DNA from: Clostridiales bacterium DTU023
GTDB lineage: Bacteria > Bacillota > Clostridia > Saccharofermentanales > DTU023
Reading direction: 5' to 3'
DNA length: 11,701 bases
Assembly: GCA_001512945.1 (NCBI GenBank)
Contig: LFTF01000012.1
Span: 2,843-14,543 of the forward strand
Shown here: positions 6,045 to 11,701 of the stretch, piece by piece
How positions within the stretch are numbered: position 1 is the first letter of the stretch
How the letters are laid out: each line of letters begins with the position of its first letter
The notes under the pieces: generated by a model
Databases searched by the model: none
What the model saw: only the letters and a program-made list of their open reading frames with translations
What the model was told of the DNA's origin: nothing
Made by a program: the position numbers and the translations under genes

Positions 6045-7499
6045 ATGACTGTAGACTGGAAACACCAGATCAGGAGATTGACGGATAAGGGTGCGACATA
6101 TGCCGATGTCCGTTATTATCCGAAAAAGGAAGAAGACGTCATGTTCATGTGGAACGGAAACTTCCTCGAGTTCAACCGGTCCGAAGAAAGCGGCTTCGGA
6201 GTTCGCGTTTTAGTCGATGGCGCCTGGGGCTTTGCCGCGTCATCCAGCATGACCGATGTGTCAATAACGTTTGACCGCGCGTTTGCCAACGCGGCTGCGG
6301 CCGCGACACGGATCAAACGCCCCATCAGACTGGCAGACAAAGAAGTCTTGTCCGGACGCTTCACCAGTCCCTGCGAACAGGACCCCTTTGAGGTACCCCT
6401 TGCCGAGCAAATCGCTCTGATGAAGGATCTCGACAGCTACGTCAACAAACCCGGGGTCGAACAGCGACGCGTCATACTAAGCACCGTACGCAATACAATT
6501 CAATATTACGATTCTGAAGGCGCGGAGATCGAAAAACACATCACTGACATATTCCCGACTATCCAAGTCGCCGCGACGGACGCCGAAGGCATGCAACAAG
6601 GACGTAAATACCTTCCGCCCAGGCTCGGTCCGACACGTGGATGGGAGATAATGGACCGCGATCACTGGAAAAACCAAGCAGAGCGCATTGTCAACGAGAT
6701 GAAAGAAATGCTCGAAGCGCCTAAATGCCCGGCCGGTAAGATGTCCGTGATCTTGATGCCTGACATGATGTTCCTCCAGGTACATGAGACGATCGGTCAC
6801 GCACTTGAGCTCGACCGCATCCTCGGCTATGAGCTGTCATTTGCCGGAGGGTCGTTTGTGCGGCTGGAAGACTTTGGGAATCTGCAGTACGGATCGCCGA
6901 AACTCAATGCCCGGGCCGACGCGACGCTCATCAATTCGCCGGGAAGCTTCGGCTATGACGATGACGGCGTCAAAGCCCAGGATCGCATGCTGATCAAGGA
7001 CGGCATTCTGGTGGGAGCGATCACATCGCGCCAGATGATTACTGAAGCCAACGAAAAGGCAGGTCGTGAAATCTTCGACGGATCGGGCGGAACATGTCGC
7101 GCCTGTTCATTCACGCGGGTCCCGATCGAGCGTATGACGAATATCAATGTTGATCCAGGTGAGGACGGGTCTCTAGAGGATATTATCAGCAATACAGAGC
7201 GTGGCGTTGTTCTATCCGGTGAGAAGAGCTGGTCGATCGGCTCGAACCGCGAACAGTTTCACTTCTCCACCGACATCGGCTGGCTTGTTGAAGACGGTGA
7301 GCGAAAGGGTATCGTCAAGAACTGTGCTTACAGCGGCATGACGCTCGATTTCTACCGCTCGCTCTCTGCGGTCGGCGACAAGTCCACGTGGGAAGTCCAG
7401 TATGTTGACAACTGCGGCAAAGGCGTTCCGGGTCAGGTTATGCAACTAGGTCACGGCGTCCCTGTCTGTCGCTTCGACAACGTTAAGGTAGGTGAATAA
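6045..7499 (+). CDS. tldD: TldD, catalytic subunit of the TldD/TldE metalloprotease
   Basis: This is the metalloprotease half of the TldD/TldE heterodimer. In E. coli that complex matures the microcin B17 leader and degrades the antitoxin CcdA, acting on unfolded peptides in the cytoplasm. The 484-residue length is normal. The zinc motif HExxxH is intact as HETIGH (247-252) followed by ALELD. The conserved C-terminal Cys is at 457 (CGKG), near Cys454 of E. coli. The family stretches FDGSGGT (344-350) and RMTN (363-366) are present. The start is ATG 6045, with AAAGGAG 8 bases upstream. tldE follows after a single base, so the two are surely co-transcribed and probably translationally coupled. 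The divergent neighbour is an MFS exporter. Family and activity are confident; the natural substrate in this organism is unknown. Confidence 0.95.
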   Translation: MTVDWKHQIRRLTDKGATYADVRYYPKKEEDVMFMWNGNFLEFNRSEESGFGVRVLVDGAWGFAASSSMTDVSITFDRAFANAAAAATRIKRPIRLADKEVLSGRFTSPCEQDPFEVPLAEQIALMKDLDSYVNKPGVEQRRVILSTVRNTIQYYDSEGAEIEKHITDIFPTIQVAATDAEGMQQGRKYLPPRLGPTRGWEIMDRDHWKNQAERIVNEMKEMLEAPKCPAGKMSVILMPDMMFLQVHETIGHALELDRILGYELSFAGGSFVRLEDFGNLQYGSPKLNARADATLINSPGSFGYDDDGVKAQDRMLIKDGILVGAITSRQMITEANEKAGREIFDGSGGTCRACSFTRVPIERMTNINVDPGEDGSLEDIISNTERGVVLSGEKSWSIGSNREQFHFSTDIGWLVEDGERKGIVKNCAYSGMTLDFYRSLSAVGDKSTWEVQYVDNCGKGVPGQVMQLGHGVPVCRFDNVKVGE

Positions 7500-7500
7500 T

Positions 7501-8889
7501 ATGAGATCCCAAGATGTAATCGCTAAATTGCGTGAATTGCGCGAATACGCGCTCGCTCAGGGAGCGAAAGCACAGATTATATGGAGCGCGGAAGACAGTC
7601 ATATGGTCCGCTACGCGAACTCCGCCGTCTCGCTTAACTCAAATGAGAATCTGACGCGGCTGGAAGTCACTGTTTACGGTGATCGCAAAAAGGCGTCTTC
7701 CGGGCTGGTTGTTGACTACGAGAACATGGCGGGCATGAAAGCCGCGATTGATAAAGCGATAGGCATGTTGCCATTCGCTTCCCCGTTGTCCTATCAGCCG
7801 ACCATTGCGTCGATTCCTGAAACAAGTATTTCGGAGGCGAGCTACGATCCGGAGATTGAGTCGCTCTCCAATGAGGAGATTGTCGCCTTCGTGAATCAAG
7901 CGACCGATGGCCTTGAGACGGATGACATTCTCTTGTCCGGCAATTTCTCGGCAGGTGTCGCTGAATACGCGACGATCACTACTGAAACGCCTGAGGTTAT
8001 CTACTGGCGTTCGAGTGACGTTGGGATCACGCTCGTTCTGGCGTCTGAGAAACGCAAATGGGAAGCTAACGCGGAGCAGTTTGTGTGCCGCAAGAGCTGC
8101 CTTGACGCCCAAGAACTCCACGACCGCCTCTCATGGCTCGTCGATCTCTATAACACGCGTCCCGAAGTGAGACTGCCGGAAGGGCCTTATCGTGTTGTAC
8201 TCGGGCCGGCGGCCATCGCCGAGTATCTCAATTTTCTCGGTTATGTCGGTTATTCGGGTGGTTACGTCAAGCGTGGGTTCAGTATGTTCAAGCCTGAACA
8301 CGTCGGTCAAAAAGTGATGTCCGAACACTTTACCCTGATGGAGGATCCGTCGCTTCGTGAAACGTTCGCCATGCCGGTTGACGCGTATGGCAGACGACGC
8401 GAAAAGCGCGCTATCTTTGACAAGGGAGTGCTTACAGGCTTTCTCTGGGATCAGCAGGCGGCTGACGAATTCGGCGAAGAGGCGACAGGCCACGACGTGG
8501 CGAATCTGTCGATCGAGCTTGCCGGAGGCGACGTCGATGTCACAACGATCCAGGAGTTCGCGGATCTGCCACGTGACCAGGACATTCTGTATGTCCCCTT
8601 CTTACACTACGTCAATATAGTTAACCCCACCGAAGGACTGCTGACAGGTGTTTCACGTTTTGGAGCGCTTTATTTGAAGCAGGATGGGACCATCGAACTT
8701 CCTTACAATGTGCGCTTCACAGAGCGTCTCAATAAAGTTTTTGGTGAGAAGCTCGTCTGGCTAGCTAAAGACACCGTGCCATACGGTAGCTCATCACACT
8801 ATTACGGCCGTGATCCATCGGCGACACTTGTTCCGGCGCTTGCTTGCTTTGACAATGTCAACGTTGAGATATCGAATGAAAGCTTCTGA
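7501..8889 (+). CDS. tldE: TldE/PmbA, partner subunit of the TldD/TldE protease
   Basis: This 462-residue protein is homologous to TldD but has no HExxxH motif, as expected for the non-catalytic partner that forms the peptide channel with TldD. PmbA-like features seen are the N-terminal alpha/beta part with VRYANSAVSLNSNENLTRLEVTVYG split across 36-60, and the C-terminal beta-rich half with FLGYVGYSGGYVKRG and GRRREKRAIFDKGVLTGFLW. ATG 7501 is chosen because AGGTGA, inside the end of tldD, lies 5 bases before it. An in-frame GTG at 7492 overlaps tldD and has a poorer signal. The TldD stop codon is at 7497-7499. The gene ends 26 bases before a symmetrical terminator. Alternative labels are tldE and pmbA for the same family; the cognate pairing is clear from the gene order. 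Confidence 0.93.
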   Translation: MRSQDVIAKLRELREYALAQGAKAQIIWSAEDSHMVRYANSAVSLNSNENLTRLEVTVYGDRKKASSGLVVDYENMAGMKAAIDKAIGMLPFASPLSYQPTIASIPETSISEASYDPEIESLSNEEIVAFVNQATDGLETDDILLSGNFSAGVAEYATITTETPEVIYWRSSDVGITLVLASEKRKWEANAEQFVCRKSCLDAQELHDRLSWLVDLYNTRPEVRLPEGPYRVVLGPAAIAEYLNFLGYVGYSGGYVKRGFSMFKPEHVGQKVMSEHFTLMEDPSLRETFAMPVDAYGRRREKRAIFDKGVLTGFLWDQQAADEFGEEATGHDVANLSIELAGGDVDVTTIQEFADLPRDQDILYVPFLHYVNIVNPTEGLLTGVSRFGALYLKQDGTIELPYNVRFTERLNKVFGEKLVWLAKDTVPYGSSSHYYGRDPSATLVPALACFDNVNVEISNESF

Positions 8890-8915
8890 ATAAAAATAGG
8901 TTTGCTCTAAAATAA

Positions 8916-8949
8916 CAAAACCCTCTCGTTCGCGAACGGGAGGGTTTTG
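8916..8949. terminator. Bidirectional terminator between tldE and the grd operon end
   Basis: CAAAACCCTC (8916-8925) and GAGGGTTTTG (8940-8949) pair perfectly, and the stem continues through a T-G pair into the palindrome CGTT-CGCG-AACG. Rightward, TTTT closes the stem. Leftward, the RNA would read TTTTGTTATTTT. The hairpin sits between two convergent genes and can serve both. Confidence 0.85.
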
Positions 8950-8974
8950 CTCGGTCTCAATTGATATGAACCGA

Positions 8975-9901
8975 TTATTCGACGTAGCAGCGCTCCATCC
9001 ATTCAGGCTTTGTCCGATCAGTGTAGACCGTGTACTTGGCAATAAGCGCAGCGGGTCCGTATGTCATTTTAGACTGCCTGAGACCGGGATCGCCGTTGTC
9101 ATCTTCGCGATTGACGAATGCGATATCGCGGTTATCCCCATACATTTTCATAAACTCAGAGACAAGCATTTGGTAGACGCCACTGAAATTTGTATCAGCT
9201 TTTTCCACATGAACGTAAAGCGTATCACCTTCAATTTCGGCCAGTGAAAAACCTACGACTTGATCTCCAACAAAAAGCACCCCGCCGAACATATCGTACT
9301 CGCCCATGTGGTTGAGCACTTCTTGGATTTTAATAGCTTCTTCGGCCAGCGTTCTGTCATTAGGCTGATTATCGACTTCCGCTTCACATGCGAATGCGCT
9401 AACGGCATCGATATTGTCATTCGTGATCGCCTCGAAACGCCAGTCAGGAGAGCTGCGCCGGAACCGGTTTATGTTGCCACGCGTCGAGCGGTGTTGGCCT
9501 CCCCTGAGTTTGAGGAGATCCTGTGCTTCGTAGAGGTAATCGAAATAGTCTCGCTCGGAGATTGCGTGAAAGCCGGGGTACAGAGAGGCGAGATACGCCA
9601 AGTCTATGTCACCGACGATGCAGAAGACGAGCGGTTCGCCGATCTCTTTGCAATGCGCCTCTAATAGTTCCAGCGCATCTTCCCGTCTCTCACCGAGCGG
9701 AACAGTATAGGCGGTATGCTTGTCGAAAATTCGCATGCTAAGGATCAGGCAGTCCGCCGCGATCACAAACTCGTTTTGAAACCAGTCGCGCCAAATGAAG
9801 ATGCCGCCCACAGTCAAATCGCAGAGTCGCTGCGGGTTGGGCGTCAGGTAGGGACGCACGAGCGGGATGTGCTCCCGCTCAAGTGTCTGAAACGTTAACA
9901 T
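8975..9901 (-). CDS. DUF2156 protein (phosphatidylglycerol lysyltransferase C-terminal-like, GNAT fold)
   Basis: This soluble 308-residue protein has the stand-alone DUF2156 architecture found in many Clostridia. It resembles the catalytic GNAT-like domain of MprF (lysyl-phosphatidylglycerol synthase) without the membrane part. Family marks are LYEAQDLLKLRGGQHRSTRG (123-142) with the following NINRF, a HVEKAD strand and NFSGVYQML (238-246), and the C-terminal VNREDDNGDPGLRQSKM (263-279) with YGP. The start is ATG 9901; AAAGGTGA overlaps the grdD stop codon about 9-10 bases upstream. Only 16 bases separate it from grdD, and the operon ends behind it at the hairpin, so it is very likely the last gene of the grd transcript. 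By family it may transfer an aminoacyl or acyl group, but stand-alone members are functionally undefined, and no link to glycine metabolism is established. Confidence 0.85.
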   Translation of the reverse strand: MLTFQTLEREHIPLVRPYLTPNPQRLCDLTVGGIFIWRDWFQNEFVIAADCLILSMRIFDKHTAYTVPLGERREDALELLEAHCKEIGEPLVFCIVGDIDLAYLASLYPGFHAISERDYFDYLYEAQDLLKLRGGQHRSTRGNINRFRRSSPDWRFEAITNDNIDAVSAFACEAEVDNQPNDRTLAEEAIKIQEVLNHMGEYDMFGGVLFVGDQVVGFSLAEIEGDTLYVHVEKADTNFSGVYQMLVSEFMKMYGDNRDIAFVNREDDNGDPGLRQSKMTYGPAALIAKYTVYTDRTKPEWMERCYVE

Positions 9902-9917
9902 GTGCTAATTGTCACCT

Positions 9918-11072
9918 TTATTCGCTGACAAATCCGCCCTCACGGAGGATTACAGAGGCCTGTTCGAGGTTTGCTGTCGAGATGCGTACGATTGGTCCTG
10001 TGCAGCCCATGCCACTTTCTGCGTAGATGTTTTTGCTCCACAACAGGTGAACAGCGTCCTCTAGGTCCATCACGTCAATGCCCTGGATTTGCTCAGTGAC
10101 AACTTCCGAAGGCGGCGCGACGATCTGTTCTACCGCTTGTTTTGATGAAGCAGCCTCACGACGCTCATTGAGAAGGCGGTCAAGACCTGCTTTTCTCGCG
10201 AGCGCGAGCTCTTCACGATACACATCCTTGAGTCGGCCTTTGGCCAGGGAAGCGGCGTATTCAATCGCCGATCCGATAACGGGGGAGCCTGACGCGCGGG
10301 ATACAATCATGACGATGCCCGACATTTTTTCTCCGACACCCGGTCCGTAACCGGCTCCTACCGTTTCATAAGAACCGCCCGAGGTATAAGCCGAGAGCAT
10401 CTTGAGCACAACGTTGCCCGTGAGCGAATCGAGGACGAGGACATCCTGCGACGCCCGGAGTATGTCATTGCCTCGCATGACGGCGCCGCCGTCCGAACGG
10501 CCTGAAGTGGCGAATGTGATTGGGTAACCATTAGTTTTTAGTGCCTTAAGAATAATCTCGGCCTGGCGGGTGCCGTCAAGATTCAACATCCCCACAGTCG
10601 GGTTTGCCAAGCCATCGGCTTTGGCAGTCGCTATGCCGGCGATCGCGTTTAACACCATCGCTTCGACGCGGTCCGTTGACGTTGTTCCCGTTGTGGTTGC
10701 CAGATAGATATCCTTGCCTGTCGCAGGGGCGATGGCACGTCCTACCGTGGACACACCGATTGGGAAAGGATAGTGCATGGCGATCGCCGCGTCGGCTTCT
10801 CCCGATGCGAGTAGCTCTTCCATGGTTTCGAATGCGTCATCCGCGCAGTCGCAGTCGATCGTCGTCACACCTTTTGCCTGCTCCGTACCCAGATAGAGTA
10901 CGTCGATCCCATGTCGGGTGGCCTCGACGCAGCCCGCCATCACGTTTTTTTCGCCAAGTTCAGAACCGGGCCCGATCACGGCGACGCGAACACGTTTGCC
11001 GAATTGGCCCGTTTCCAGACCATCAGCCAGTTCAGAGAAAATGCCTGCGATGTCGCGTTTGATCTTGTCCAT
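9918..11072 (-). CDS. grdD: Glycine/sarcosine/betaine reductase component C, alpha subunit (GrdD)
   Basis: Protein C of glycine reductase converts the carboxymethyl-selenoether on GrdA to an acetyl thioester and then to acetyl phosphate. GrdD carries the last step. It is PlsX-like in fold, 384 residues here, and matches the family along its length (IFSELADGLETG 11-22, TTTGTTSTDRVEAMVLNAIAG split over 126-146, AGYGPGVGEKMSG 240-252). The active-site thiol described in Eubacterium acidaminophilum (Cys359) corresponds to Cys357 in GMGCTGP. I chose ATG 11072 because AGGTGA lies 5 bases before it. A GTG at 11081 in the same frame overlaps the grdC stop codon as GTGA and would add three residues. 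The close junction with grdC points to translational coupling. Acetyl phosphate would feed acetate kinase for ATP. Confidence 0.95.
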   Translation of the reverse strand: MDKIKRDIAGIFSELADGLETGQFGKRVRVAVIGPGSELGEKNVMAGCVEATRHGIDVLYLGTEQAKGVTTIDCDCADDAFETMEELLASGEADAAIAMHYPFPIGVSTVGRAIAPATGKDIYLATTTGTTSTDRVEAMVLNAIAGIATAKADGLANPTVGMLNLDGTRQAEIILKALKTNGYPITFATSGRSDGGAVMRGNDILRASQDVLVLDSLTGNVVLKMLSAYTSGGSYETVGAGYGPGVGEKMSGIVMIVSRASGSPVIGSAIEYAASLAKGRLKDVYREELALARKAGLDRLLNERREAASSKQAVEQIVAPPSEVVTEQIQGIDVMDLEDAVHLLWSKNIYAESGMGCTGPIVRISTANLEQASVILREGGFVSE

Positions 11073-11077
11073 CGCGA

Positions 11078-11701
11078 TCACCTGCTTTCCAGTAGTCCGG
11101 CGGCGAAGTCACGCAGTGATTCGGCTATGATCTGACGGATCTCATCAGTGGAGACGCTGGATGCCTTGTCGTCGACGCCCAAGTTCCGTTCCATTAGGAA
11201 GGAGACGCCATCAAATAGGTTGGTCATGCGGCCGAGGAATAGGGAACCCTTGCCGACTATCATGACGCGGTTGATATCACCTTTCAGCATGGCATCGCGT
11301 GTGTGACCCATTAGGGGGACGCCGGAAGGGATGTGGCCCTGCGTGGGAGCAAAACCGGGTAGTCCATGTTTTTCAACAAATGCGCCAAGGTCTTTGCGTT
11401 CGATATCGCCGCGCTTGACAGCGAGAGCACCAATCATTTTCATGTTTGACAGGGGGACATCGCCAGCACCGGCTGGTTTTGTGATGTCCGGATTTTGCAT
11501 CTCTGGTGAATAATAGTCGACGTCTGTCACTTTGAGACCGGCTCTTTCAAGCGGATCTGTGACGAGGGACGCGATGACATTTTGCGGAGCGCTTCCTGTT
11601 CCGACAGCGTGCCAGCCGACATTTTCGACATTGATTTCAGGGTTGATCCCATCGTTCTCAGAGATGATGACCGCGAAACCGCCAAGACAATCCTCCAGGA
11701 T
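11078..11701 (-). CDS. grdC: Glycine reductase component C, beta subunit (GrdC), C-terminal part
   Basis: The frame is open from the right window edge to the TGA at 11078-11080, giving 207 residues of the C-terminal part; the full protein is about 510. GrdC is a FabH/ketoacyl-synthase-like thiolase-fold subunit that works with GrdD in forming acetyl phosphate. Visible family segments are VGWHAVGTGSAPQNV near the edge, SPEMQNPDITKPAGAGDVP, GFAPTQGHIPSGVPLMGHTR and GKGSLFLGRMTNLFDG. A GTG inside the frame at 11530 is not a start, because the conserved sequence continues beyond it. The N-terminal half, the start codon and the upstream genes (GrdA and GrdB with selenocysteine expected) lie outside the window. 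Confidence 0.95.
   Translation of the reverse strand: MLEDCLGGFAVIISENDGINPEINVENVGWHAVGTGSAPQNVIASLVTDPLERAGLKVTDVDYYSPEMQNPDITKPAGAGDVPLSNMKMIGALAVKRGDIERKDLGAFVEKHGLPGFAPTQGHIPSGVPLMGHTRDAMLKGDINRVMIVGKGSLFLGRMTNLFDGVSFLMERNLGVDDKASSVSTDEIRQIIAESLRDFAAGLLESR

Noticed and set aside
7639..8121. Minus-strand open frame of 160 codons opposite tldE
   Set aside because: Shadow of tldE; its translation has no family resemblance and no start signal.
10604..11062. Plus-strand open frame of 152 codons opposite grdD
   Set aside because: Arg- and Pro-rich composition typical of antisense frames in GC-balanced genes; grdD on the other strand is unambiguous.
9918..11701. Selenocysteine (in-frame TGA) or SECIS element in the glycine reductase genes
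   Set aside because: GrdC and GrdD are not selenoproteins and both frames are read without internal TGA. The selenoprotein genes grdA and grdB are outside the window.

Overview
The window looks like chromosomal DNA of an anaerobic Gram-positive bacterium, most likely of the Clostridia. The evidence is the glycine reductase component C genes (grdC/grdD, Stickland-type amino acid fermentation), strong Shine-Dalgarno sequences of the AGGAGG/AGGTGA type, a stand-alone DUF2156 protein of the clostridial type, and compact intrinsic terminators. By eye G+C is about half. The sequence contains no rRNA gene, CRISPR array, insertion sequence or phage gene; I recognised no tRNA gene by eye. The exact lineage cannot be fixed from these genes.

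Layout, left to right. (1) 157-900, plus strand: a FabG-like short-chain dehydrogenase/reductase with a complete catalytic tetrad, ending in a terminator at 921-957. (2) 993-3002, minus strand: a 669-residue membrane-anchored protein of unknown function, with a Pro/Gln/Gly/Tyr-rich cytoplasmic tail, one membrane helix and a large outer domain. It has its own promoter just beyond the enolase terminator. (3) 3129-4436, minus strand: a complete enolase, with promoter, leader dyad and T-tailed terminator. (4) 4539-5921, minus strand: a 12-helix MFS exporter. A perfect 10-bp inverted repeat brackets its start codon, and an extended -10 box lies only 7 bases upstream of that codon. (5) 6045-8889, plus strand: the two subunits of a TldD/TldE (PmbA) metalloprotease, divergent from the exporter and nearly touching each other. 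(6) 8975-11701, minus strand: the 3' end of a glycine reductase operon. It holds the C-terminal part of grdC (cut by the window edge), complete grdD and, 16 bases behind it, a DUF2156 (phosphatidylglycerol lysyltransferase C-terminal-like) protein. The tldDE and grd units converge on one symmetrical hairpin at 8916-8949.

How the genes fit together. GrdC/GrdD release acetyl phosphate from the selenoprotein-bound carboxymethyl group made by GrdA/GrdB, which are expected to lie to the right of the window. Enolase is central glycolysis and the SDR fits fatty acid synthesis or a related ketone reduction. TldD/TldE is a peptide-degrading or peptide-maturing protease. Its divergent pairing with an exporter is suggestive of peptide processing and export, but no precursor peptide gene is visible here.

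Most of the window is ordinary housekeeping and fermentation DNA. The parts that deserve a second look are the dyad over the MFS start, the DUF2156 gene at the end of the grd operon, and the unrecognised 669-residue surface protein.
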